Below, piece after piece: positions 17,892 through 25,141 of a DNA stretch of 64,000 nt. Origin of the DNA: Paenibacillus radicis (ex Xue et al. 2023) (GTDB lineage Bacteria; Bacillota; Bacilli; Paenibacillales; NBRC-103111); the NCBI RefSeq assembly GCF_024722015.1, contig NZ_JANQBD010000006.1:1-64000 (forward strand), read 5' to 3'. Position numbers and translations under genes: made by a program. The notes under the pieces are model-generated. The model searched no databases. It saw only the letters and a list, made by a program, of their open reading frames with translations, and was not told the origin of the DNA. Position 1 is the stretch's first letter. Each line of letters begins with the position of its first letter.

Positions 17892-19289
17892 TTATTGTAC
17901 CAATTCATGCGCCTCACGAACAACAATCCGCGAGCCTTCCACTTGCACCACTACAACTTGCTTATTTACCGGGATGAACTCGCCTGTAGTTACCACATCC
18001 ACTCTCTCGTCAGCAACGAGAATAGTTCCTGCCGGGCGCAATGGAGTTACGGATAGGCCAGACTTGCCCAGAAGATCTGTGCGAATTCTCGATGATGTAA
18101 AGCCTTGATCCGTCGTGAGCTTTTCCCGTAAAATAAACCGATTCCAAACCCCGCGATGTTTAAAATATTTAATGATAATGGCAACAACAATAATGGCTAA
18201 CACAACGGCAATCGACAAATTTAAAGCAGCTTGCTTCGTATTATTGGCAGCCATTATGACACTGCTGAACAAACATGCGATACCAAGAATCCCTATGATT
18301 CCGAAGCTGGAAACAAAGATTTCAATAATCAGCAATACAACACCAATCACAAAGAGCGCTATATCCTCCACCCCCGCAAAACCGGATATATAATTACCAA
18401 AAAAATACAATCCAAAGCCAATTAAACCAACAATACCTGGAACCCCAAAGCCGGGAACAAACAATTCAATCAGTACTCCGGCAATACCAATGAAAAGAAG
18501 CAGCATGGATACCCACGGCTGAGTAATGAACCGTGCAAATTTTTCAGCTGGGGTAGGATCGATATGCAGCACCGGATGATCAGCTCCACCGACAAACCGG
18601 ATGGCATCGTTTACATCCTTGGCGATTACTTCGGCATAGCCTACCTTAATTGCTTCTTCAGCAGTTAGTGAGACCAACTGACCTTTTGGAACATTGCGAG
18701 TTAGTTGAGGCATCGAGACTCCGACGTTTTTATCAACCATTGCCTCCGCTATTAGCGGATTGCGTCCCCTTAGCTCTGCCGCTGCCCGCATTTCACTCGA
18801 CCAGTGAGCAATAACCTTAACGCTCTCAATTTCATTCCCTGCGATGTCTACAACAGCGGCTGCTCCGATAGAGCTGCCGGGCTCCATTGCAATTTTAGTT
18901 GCGTTAAGCGCAATATAGCTTCCAGCAGAAACCGCCTTTCCATGCACATAAGCAAGTGTCGGCACCTTGCTGCTGCGGATCATTTCCCCGATTTCTTCTG
19001 CTGCATCCACACGTCCACCCAGTGTGTCAATATCCAGAATGATGTACATGGCGCTTGCTTCCTCAGCTTCCTTCAAAGCCCTTTCCAGAAATTTCTGCAG
19101 CCCGTTCTCAATACTTTGATGAACAGGCACCACAACTACCGGAGCCGCTGCTGGAACCGATGACGCAGGTTGTTGAGGAGCATTAACATCTGCAAAAGCC
19201 GCAATTCCCGGCAGCAGGAGAAGCATTACCGAGAAGAGCACCAGCAAGCACGATCTTAGAAACAGGGAACCATGTTTCATTAACAACAT
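17892..19289 (-). CDS. nfeD: NfeD family membrane serine protease-like protein (YqeZ)
   Basis: A long NfeD protein of 465 residues, the partner of flotillin. It begins with a signal peptide (residues 1-34), then a ClpP-class protease domain whose Ser lies in KAVSAGSYIALNA. Four to five membrane helices occupy about 255-375, and the C-terminal OB-fold NfeD domain begins near the end (ILVADERVDVVTTGEFIPV). SD GGAGGTGG supports ATG 19289. It sits between yqeY and floA as in Bacillus; a terminator separates it from yqeY. Confidence 0.94.
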   Translation of the reverse strand: MLLMKHGSLFLRSCLLVLFSVMLLLLPGIAAFADVNAPQQPASSVPAAAPVVVVPVHQSIENGLQKFLERALKEAEEASAMYIILDIDTLGGRVDAAEEIGEMIRSSKVPTLAYVHGKAVSAGSYIALNATKIAMEPGSSIGAAAVVDIAGNEIESVKVIAHWSSEMRAAAELRGRNPLIAEAMVDKNVGVSMPQLTRNVPKGQLVSLTAEEAIKVGYAEVIAKDVNDAIRFVGGADHPVLHIDPTPAEKFARFITQPWVSMLLLFIGIAGVLIELFVPGFGVPGIVGLIGFGLYFFGNYISGFAGVEDIALFVIGVVLLIIEIFVSSFGIIGILGIACLFSSVIMAANNTKQAALNLSIAVVLAIIVVAIIIKYFKHRGVWNRFILREKLTTDQGFTSSRIRTDLLGKSGLSVTPLRPAGTILVADERVDVVTTGEFIPVNKQVVVVQVEGSRIVVREAHELVQ

Positions 19290-19437
19290 TGTAACCCACC
19301 TCCCCCGGATTTCGCTTTAACGAATCCGCTATCGTAATCTTAGTCTTTGTTAGAAAAATGGCTTTTTATGTGCGACTAATGCCATTATTCTGTGCTTCAT
19401 ACATACTTACGTAATAGATAGCCTATCGATTCAATGT

Positions 19438-19474
19438 TTTAAAAAAAGAACACCCCTGATACAGGAGTGCTCTT
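19438..19474 (-). terminator. Rho-independent terminator after rpsU-yqeY
   Basis: Read leftward, GAGCACTCCTG pairs with CAGGGGTGTTC around a short loop (19448-19474), then seven T residues follow. It ends the rpsU-yqeY unit. Confidence 0.8.
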
Positions 19475-19483
19475 CATAACTTA

Positions 19484-19927
19484 CTATACTAATAATTGTT
19501 GAACGGCTTGATTGACAATCTTGCCATCAGCACGTCCCTTAACCTTTGGCATCAATGCACCCATAACTTTTCCCATATCCGCTTTAGAAGAAGCTCCCAC
19601 TTCATGGATGGTCTGCTGTACAATGGCTTTTACTTCTTCTTCAGTCAACTGTTGCGGTAAGTACTCGATCAGAATATCAATTTCCGCCTTAACGGTTTCG
19701 GCCAAGTCTTCACGACCGGCCTTTTCAAATTCTTGGAGGGAATCTCTGCGCTGTTTGATCTCACGACTTAGCACGTCAAGCACTTCTTGATCATCCAAGG
19801 TTTTACGCTGATCTATCTCAATGTTCTTAATAGCAGCACGAACCATACGAATCACAGACAGTTTAAACTTGGCCTGGCTCTTCATCGCGAGCTTCATATC
19901 TTCGTTTAATCTCTCGCTTAAGCTCAT
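19484..19927 (-). CDS. yqeY: GatB/YqeY domain protein
   Basis: A 147-residue helical protein with the YqeY fold related to the tail domain of GatB. It may touch tRNA but has no proven role. The family opening [18 protein letters not shown] and the segments [11 protein letters not shown] and [10 protein letters not shown] are clear. AGGAGG lies eight bases before the ATG. It follows rpsU after 12 bp, the conserved rpsU-yqeY pair. Confidence 0.95.
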   Translation of the reverse strand: MSLSERLNEDMKLAMKSQAKFKLSVIRMVRAAIKNIEIDQRKTLDDQEVLDVLSREIKQRRDSLQEFEKAGREDLAETVKAEIDILIEYLPQQLTEEEVKAIVQQTIHEVGASSKADMGKVMGALMPKVKGRADGKIVNQAVQQLLV

Positions 19928-19939
19928 CGATTAAGCCTC

Positions 19940-20113
19940 CTAGAACTTTCTCTTACGAGCAGCCTCTGACTTCTTCTTACGCTTAACGCTAGGCTTCTCA
20001 TAATGCTTGCGTTTCTTAACCTCCGCAAGTACACCATCTTTTGCGATGGAGCGCTTAAAGCGACGAAGGGCTGCATCTATAGTTTCATTTTTGCGAACTC
20101 GAGTTTCTGACAC
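19940..20113 (-). CDS. rpsU: 30S ribosomal protein S21
   Basis: A 57-residue ribosomal protein read from the DNA. GTG 20113 is the start, with GGAGGGAAAA upstream, and TAG at 19940-19942 is the stop. The product is highly basic ([20 protein letters not shown] near the start, [12 protein letters not shown] at the end), with the expected length. A near-consensus sigma-A promoter lies 67-96 bp upstream and drives rpsU-yqeY. Confidence 0.97.
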   Translation of the reverse strand: MSETRVRKNETIDAALRRFKRSIAKDGVLAEVKKRKHYEKPSVKRKKKSEAARKRKF

Positions 20114-20179
20114 CAGTTTTCCCTCCCTCCGAACAGACCGTCCAAGACGAAAAAAAGCAAAAGCAATTCATCAAACTTC

Positions 20180-20209
20180 ATTATATGGCAAACATAAAGC
20201 AGGTGTCAA
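20180..20209 (-). promoter_or_regulatory. Sigma-A promoter of rpsU-yqeY
   Basis: On the minus strand a perfect TTGACA (20204-20209) and a perfect TATAAT (20180-20185) are separated by 18 bases. They lie between the HIT gene stop and the rpsU start, as expected for a strongly expressed ribosomal protein gene. Confidence 0.85.
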
Positions 20210-20226
20210 CCCAGAGAATAAATAAA

Positions 20227-20571
20227 TCAGTTCACATGGAGTGGACCCAACTTTACTCCCGCCAGCAGATGGTAATGAATATGATAGACCACCTGTCCAC
20301 CATCTTTGCCACAATTATTAATGAGCCTGTAACCACTTTCCGCCACGCCTTCTTGCTTAGCAATTTCTTGCGCGGCACGATGAATTTCACCAATCAAGCC
20401 CCAATCACCCGCATCGACATCATTCATAGTTGCGATATGCTTCTTCGGGATGATTAAAAGATGTACCGGAGCAGCAGGCTGGATATCATGAAATGCCAGT
20501 ACATGCTCGTTTTCATATACTTTTTTCGAAGGAATAGAACCCTCTACAATTTTACAAAAGATACAATCCAC
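20227..20571 (-). CDS. HIT family (HINT-like) nucleotide hydrolase
   Basis: Histidine-triad protein of 114 residues that probably hydrolyses purine nucleoside phosphoramidates or acyl-AMP. CIFCKI at the N-terminus and IIPKKHI are typical. The active triad is HIHYHLL near residue 97, in which the usual hydrophobic residues between the histidines are Ile and Tyr. The start is GTG 20571 with GGAGG ten bases upstream. It stands between the accessory tetR ORF (divergent) and rpsU. Confidence 0.93.
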   Translation of the reverse strand: MDCIFCKIVEGSIPSKKVYENEHVLAFHDIQPAAPVHLLIIPKKHIATMNDVDAGDWGLIGEIHRAAQEIAKQEGVAESGYRLINNCGKDGGQVVYHIHYHLLAGVKLGPLHVN

Positions 20572-20756
20572 TGCAGGCTGTCCTCCTTCAATAACATGTA
20601 TAAAAAAACGATACTTGTATCATAACGAATTTGGGCACAAAAATCCAGTCCAATACGCTCACGAAATATTACAATTTATTATATTTCCATCCACCAATTG
20701 AAAATAGCCGATATCCAGGATTCAGGATGCATTGTTTCTTGGGAGGGAAAGCTTAA

Positions 20757-20870
20757 ATGATGAAGCAAAAGCATCTAAATTTAATTTCCTTATACAGCTT
20801 GGTGAATAAGCAATATTTCATACATAAACATGACTTTTATCGTTTAGACGATATCAGCATTCATTTATAG
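20757..20870 (+). CDS. Possible 37-residue small ORF upstream of tetR
   Basis: ATG 20757, immediately followed by a second ATG, has a strong GGGAGGGA eight bases upstream. The frame runs to TAG 20868-20870, which is also the start of the first promoter palindrome. The peptide (MMKQKHLNLISLYSLVNKQY, then HKHDFYRLDDISIHL) resembles nothing I know. The good SD is the only support and no promoter is clear, so this may be chance. Confidence 0.28.
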   Translation: MMKQKHLNLISLYSLVNKQYFIHKHDFYRLDDISIHL

Positions 20871-20904
20871 ACTTACAGTCTAATTTTAACTATAATGATA
20901 GTTA
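20868..20904 (+). promoter_or_regulatory. tetR promoter overlapped by two palindromic operators
   Basis: TAGACT (20868-20873), 17 bases, then TATAAT (20891-20896) forms a sigma-A type promoter. A perfect palindrome TAGACT-TAC-AGTCTA (20868-20882) covers the -35, and a second one TAACTAT-AATG-ATAGTTA (20887-20904) covers the -10. Their centres are about 20.5 bp apart, two helical turns, so two repressor dimers could bind one face. Autorepression by the downstream TetR domain is the natural inference. Confidence 0.65.
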
Positions 20905-20936
20905 GAAGTTGGTTCTACAATGGGGTGATTGGTCTC

Positions 20937-22892
20937 ATGAACAGGTTTATGCGTGCGGCTACACGAAAAAAGCGGGAGTACATGATAGAGGTGGCCTTGC
21001 AATTATTTATGGCTCGAGGCTATGAGCAGGTTTCCGTTGACGACATTATTTCTGCTACTAACACATCTAAAGGAACTTTTTATCATTATTTTAAAGGGAA
21101 AGATGAAATTTTACGTGAAGTATCACGCAAACAGATCAAAACCATTAATGATTGGTCAGAGCGTACTCCTTCACAGGTGCAATCATTAGAAGGTCATATA
21201 AACCGTTTGTTATTAGACTTGGCTTCTAATATTGAGGCTTACCCCAAGCTGGTGCAAAGCTTGATTGCATTATCTTTACAAAACGAAGCGTTGAAAAGCA
21301 TTGAGGAGGAGCAGTATCAATTACTGTTTGACCGGCTGCTCCGCTGGCTCCCAGACCCGAATAAGGTGACACTTCTGGTAGCAGCTTATAGAGGAACCTT
21401 GTTGACATGGTGTTCACAAGATAATCCTAATCTTAATGAATTAATGCGAAGAAACCTTGCATGGATTTGGTCAGGCTTAAGATCAGAGCAGTCTTCGGAG
21501 CTTGTTTCTACAAATTCAGGAAAACCCTCTTCTGACATACAATGGCTTGCACATAATAATAAGGAGGCGAGTAAAATGAAAGTTGCCATTATCGGCGGCG
21601 GCTTAGCAGGTTTGACTGCAGCTGCCTATTTATCGGAGGAACCAGGCATAGAAGGTGTGCTGTTTGAACGGAGTCCTCAATGGGGAGGAAGAGCTTTTAC
21701 TTATGAAAAAGCTGGATTTACACTAAATTATGGCGCACATGCTATCTACGGCATTGACCGGCATGAAATAACTACTATGGAACGCGAGCTGGGACTATCT
21801 TTCAGCTCCAAACAGGTGGATAAACGTAAGGTAATGTATGCGAAAAACGGTCAATTAACTCCCGCTCCATTGGATTTTGTTAATCTTATGAGAACGGAGC
21901 TGTTGAACCCGCTGCAAAAGGTACGGTTTGTTGGGGAAATTACAGCAATCATCGCGCAAATTCACAATGTTAAACATTATAAAACGCTCGGGGACTATTT
22001 AGCCCAATCCGATGCTGACGAAGATGTTAAAGAGCTGTGGGAGCATCTGGTTTGCTCTAATTTCTTCATTACCCCGGAGGAAGCACGTAAAGTTCCCGGT
22101 CCGGTTATTAGCGATTACTACCACAATTTATTTTTATCCGGCCGCCCTGTTAACTATGTTCTAGGCAGCTGGGCTGTCATAACCAATCAGCTTCGGCAAA
22201 AAATTGACATTTCCAGCCGCTGGGAGATGGCTCTTCAGGAGGGCGTAGAAAGTGTAAGCTATGCCGACCGCAAGTTTGTATTGAAGACCAAAACCCGGGA
22301 GCTTGCTTTTGACAAAATTATTTTTGCCATGCCTGTCCAGCAAATTGGCAAGCTGCTAAAGGGATCGCCTTGGGAGCCCTTCTTGGCACCATATGAGAAT
22401 AATACAGCTACAGAGGTAATGGTCTATGACATTGGCTTGAAGCGTGTAGTCGCACGCCCATTCAGCTATATCAGCGATATGGATAACAAAATGTTCATCA
22501 GTGATGTCTCTGCCACCGACCACACTCTCGTGCCGGAAGGCGGACAGCTGCTCCAGGGTATTGCCTACTTAAGCGAACGCTTCGCTGACGAGGAGGAACG
22601 CAAAGCTTATCTGGATAGTAAAACGAAGCAAATGGAAGCTCTGTTCGATCATTATTATCCGGGCTGGCGGGATGAAACGGCTGTCAAGCGAGTTTCCAAG
22701 AAAGCTATGGTTTCCAGCGTGAAAAACGTAATAACGAACCATCTACTGCCAACGCGATTGGATCATGTTCCATTTTACTTCTGCGGGGACGGGTGTGTAG
22801 GCAAAGGTGAATTGGCGGAACGTGCTTTCTCAAGCGCACGCCAAGCTGCAAAATCCATACTGGAAGATGTAAAAGTGGGTGTGTTGTCATAA
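20937..22892 (+). CDS. TetR regulator fused in frame to an FAD-dependent oxidoreductase
   Basis: One uninterrupted frame encodes 651 residues. Residues 1 to about 190 are a complete TetR repressor: a helix-turn-helix with VDDIISATNTSKGTFYHYF, then a helical ligand domain. A linker of about 25 residues leads to residue 214, where a full flavoprotein begins: dinucleotide-binding VAIIGGGLAGLTAAAYL, then WGGRAFTYEKAGFTLNYGAH, and a C-terminal FYFCGDGCVGKGELAERAF that would close the FAD site. The second half resembles phytoene-desaturase/protoporphyrinogen-oxidase-like amine oxidases; the substrate is unknown. ATG 20937 is chosen because GGGGTGA lies upstream and earlier codons fall in the -10 box. 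An internal SD means the flavoprotein may also be made alone. Confidence 0.82.
   Translation: MNRFMRAATRKKREYMIEVALQLFMARGYEQVSVDDIISATNTSKGTFYHYFKGKDEILREVSRKQIKTINDWSERTPSQVQSLEGHINRLLLDLASNIEAYPKLVQSLIALSLQNEALKSIEEEQYQLLFDRLLRWLPDPNKVTLLVAAYRGTLLTWCSQDNPNLNELMRRNLAWIWSGLRSEQSSELVSTNSGKPSSDIQWLAHNNKEASKMKVAIIGGGLAGLTAAAYLSEEPGIEGVLFERSPQWGGRAFTYEKAGFTLNYGAHAIYGIDRHEITTMERELGLSFSSKQVDKRKVMYAKNGQLTPAPLDFVNLMRTELLNPLQKVRFVGEITAIIAQIHNVKHYKTLGDYLAQSDADEDVKELWEHLVCSNFFITPEEARKVPGPVISDYYHNLFLSGRPVNYVLGSWAVITNQLRQKIDISSRWEMALQEGVESVSYADRKFVLKTKTRELAFDKIIFAMPVQQIGKLLKGSPWEPFLAPYENNTATEVMVYDIGLKRVVARPFSYISDMDNKMFISDVSATDHTLVPEGGQLLQGIAYLSERFADEEERKAYLDSKTKQMEALFDHYYPGWRDETAVKRVSKKAMVSSVKNVITNHLLPTRLDHVPFYFCGDGCVGKGELAERAFSSARQAAKSILEDVKVGVLS
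21561..21578 (+). promoter_or_regulatory. Internal ribosome-binding site for the flavoprotein half
   Basis: AAGGAGGCG (21561-21569) precedes ATG 21576-21578 by about six bases. That ATG opens MKVAIIGGG, exactly where an independent 438-residue flavoprotein would begin. The frame is continuous with the TetR part, with no stop between. A TAA at 21572-21574 exists only in another frame. Confidence 0.7.
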
Positions 22893-25109
22893 AAAGGAGT
22901 TTGGGAGCAGTCGGTAGATGAAGGAAGCGACCGCTTTGAAGCTTCTCTGAGCCATATTGAAGGATAGCTTTAGCTGTATGAGCCAACCCGATTCCAAGGA
23001 ATCGGGTTTTTGCTCTTGCGTTAGCATTGAATTTCCAGAAGATGGTGAATCGTTGAGTATTTGGCGGGCAGTCTCTTCTACTGAACTTATGGTTCCAGGC
23101 AATTCCGATAAATTGGATGGGATAGAATTCATTTGGCTTGTAGCTTTGCCTTTATCCGTAGTTTGGATCTGTACGGTTCTGGACTTGCCGTCCCACTGAA
23201 GCTCTCCGCCAAATGCTTCACCAACGAATCGTGCCGGAGCTAACGTAAAGCCGTTAATTAATTGGGCTGGAACTTCCAGTTCAATGGTTTGTCCGTTTTT
23301 AACGGCTTTGCGGTCACCGATCTTCAGAGAAACAGTTGTATTCCCTTTTCGTCCTGTAGCTGTTTGCGTTGAGGCATCCCAAGAAACAGCAGCACCCACC
23401 GACTCAAAAATAGCTCGTAGAGGAGCTAAAGTGCTGCCCTCCTTAATTATGGGTGGCTGCTCGTAGCTTTGCAGCTTTCCGTCAATAGCTACACTCACTT
23501 GCGAGGATAACGAAAAGGTCCGTGAAGCTGCCTTGCTGCCGCTGCGATTATAAACTTCGAGCTTTAATGATGCTCCATCCGGCACATCGCCAGCATCCAG
23601 CTCAAAACCGAAGGGTGGACCCGTCTCGGTTCTAATAATCTCCCCGTTAATGGAATAGTCTATTTTTCCAATGTAAATATCCGGTATTTTAACCCAAGGA
23701 GTTAGTTTCGTTTTACGCGCAAATATGTTTTCACCACTTACAGACAATTTCACATGGCCCGTACGGTCTGACGGTTTGGCTCCTTGCTCGACTTTGGTTA
23801 AATAATAAGGTGCAGCAATCATTTTGGAGTACAAAGCTTTCATAGCCTCATTAGCCCCAAGTAAATAGTTATTTCTGGATTCACGGTTTTTCAAATCAAC
23901 ATTAAAATAGGTGATTGACTTTAAACGCGGATATTTTAATGGCATGATTTCGTACAAACGCTGCAGATTTAACAAACCATAATCCGTAAACGACTCCTGC
24001 GGAATATGCGCATAATGGGATACCGCTGTTTCACTGATCATAATAGGTTTGCGGTCCGCATAGGTTTTGTACAAGGAATCAAGCCTTTCAATCGGGCTCG
24101 TAGCTTGCATATTACTTTGTGCAGGGTCTCCGTTCTCATAAGGCTCGGTATACAGACTGACCCCAACCCAATCTACATACTCATCTCCAGGATAATACAC
24201 ATCCATCGAATAAGCAGGTACATCACCCGGACTCCAAACCATCGCTACATTCGGCGCCTCTTGAGCCATAACATCATGAACCAAGCGGAATTTTTCTATA
24301 TATTTTTGCGGATCTCCGTGCCATACTACCCAGTTCCCATTCATCTCGCTTGCATAGCGAAGGAAGATTGGAATACCGGAGGCTTTCGCAGCTCGCGCCC
24401 ACTCCCGTAAATGAGCGTCATCCTGGACAGAATCCAGTCCTTTGCTCGGTTCCCAAGCGATTTGCAGTGCAGACCCGGCTTCTTTGGCTCTTGTCGCATA
24501 TTGCTTCGGAAATGCAGTGTCATAGGGAGAATAAGCCAAATATAAAGCGTGCTTCTTACCGTATAGAGCTTCGGACTTCGTGAAGTTATTTTGCATCGCG
24601 GGATCCTGTTCAGAGTACAGTCCAATGTACATCCCGTACTCCGGCTCAAACTTGGCCAGTTTGCCATTCTTGGGAGCTGCCTGACGTCTTACCGTATCCT
24701 CATCGGGTGAGGACATATATACATCTGCAATCGTTCGGATTTGCTCGGCACGCTGGATATCAACAGCCCCCCAATCCTTACCGAATTTAAGCCAGTACTC
24801 ATTTTCCAGTTCATAATAGTAGATGGCATTTTCATAATCCTGAATACTGTCATAATACTCATCGAGCGATCCGCAAAAAAGAGCTGCACTCTGCCAATCT
24901 CCTATGGAAACATAGTGTTCGACAAGAAACTTCCAATGCGGCACCGCTTCTTCCGGCTTCCCTCTCTTAACTGCCGATTCTGCTGCTTTCCATTGATCCC
25001 ATATCGCGTCGGCCTGCACAGCCGGAGCTCCTGCAAGCAATCCGGCTGCTACTGTAACCACCAGCAAGCCTTTCATACAGTTCGATGTAAGCCGTTTAAA
25101 AAAAGCCAT
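22887..25109 (-). CDS. Secreted GH26-like glycoside hydrolase with stalk (copper amine oxidase N-like) domain
   Basis: A 740-residue exported protein. A signal peptide (residues 1-34) ends near APAVQADA. Residues 35-120 are TPR-like helices (WKAAESAVKRGKPEEAVPHW). A TIM-barrel domain of about 150-400 resembles GH26 beta-mannanases: RYASEMNGNWVVWHG near 255 supplies the likely acid/base Glu, and PIMISETAVSHY near 358 the likely nucleophile. A beta-rich linker precedes a C-terminal stalk domain (about 536-653, LAPLRAIFESVGAAVSWD), common in Paenibacillus surface proteins. Substrate is inferred only at the family level (beta-mannan or related). AGGAGG precedes the ATG. The last ~45 residues overlap the opposing gene's terminator, and the two stops overlap by 3 codons. 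Confidence 0.8.
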   Translation of the reverse strand: MAFFKRLTSNCMKGLLVVTVAAGLLAGAPAVQADAIWDQWKAAESAVKRGKPEEAVPHWKFLVEHYVSIGDWQSAALFCGSLDEYYDSIQDYENAIYYYELENEYWLKFGKDWGAVDIQRAEQIRTIADVYMSSPDEDTVRRQAAPKNGKLAKFEPEYGMYIGLYSEQDPAMQNNFTKSEALYGKKHALYLAYSPYDTAFPKQYATRAKEAGSALQIAWEPSKGLDSVQDDAHLREWARAAKASGIPIFLRYASEMNGNWVVWHGDPQKYIEKFRLVHDVMAQEAPNVAMVWSPGDVPAYSMDVYYPGDEYVDWVGVSLYTEPYENGDPAQSNMQATSPIERLDSLYKTYADRKPIMISETAVSHYAHIPQESFTDYGLLNLQRLYEIMPLKYPRLKSITYFNVDLKNRESRNNYLLGANEAMKALYSKMIAAPYYLTKVEQGAKPSDRTGHVKLSVSGENIFARKTKLTPWVKIPDIYIGKIDYSINGEIIRTETGPPFGFELDAGDVPDGASLKLEVYNRSGSKAASRTFSLSSQVSVAIDGKLQSYEQPPIIKEGSTLAPLRAIFESVGAAVSWDASTQTATGRKGNTTVSLKIGDRKAVKNGQTIELEVPAQLINGFTLAPARFVGEAFGGELQWDGKSRTVQIQTTDKGKATSQMNSIPSNLSELPGTISSVEETARQILNDSPSSGNSMLTQEQKPDSLESGWLIQLKLSFNMAQRSFKAVASFIYRLLPNSFL
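22985..23011 (+). terminator. Terminator of the tetR-flavoprotein ORF, inside the opposing gene
   Basis: AACCCGATTCC (22985-22995) pairs perfectly with GGAATCGGGTT (22998-23008) around a two-base spacer, then TTT and GCTCTT follow on the plus strand. It sits about 93 bp past the flavoprotein stop and within the 3' coding part of the leftward glycosidase gene. Confidence 0.75.
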
Positions 25110-25141
25110 AATAGTACTCCTCCTAAATACATATGGGCAGC

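Larger units (their letters stand above)
20572..20936. other. Divergent intergenic region between the HIT gene and tetR
   Basis: 365 bp of mostly AT-rich sequence. It contains the tetR promoter and two palindromes (20868-20904) and a possible 37-codon ORF at 20757-20870. The leftward HIT gene probably starts here, but I could not find a good -35/-10 pair for it. Nothing else is evident. Confidence 0.5.
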
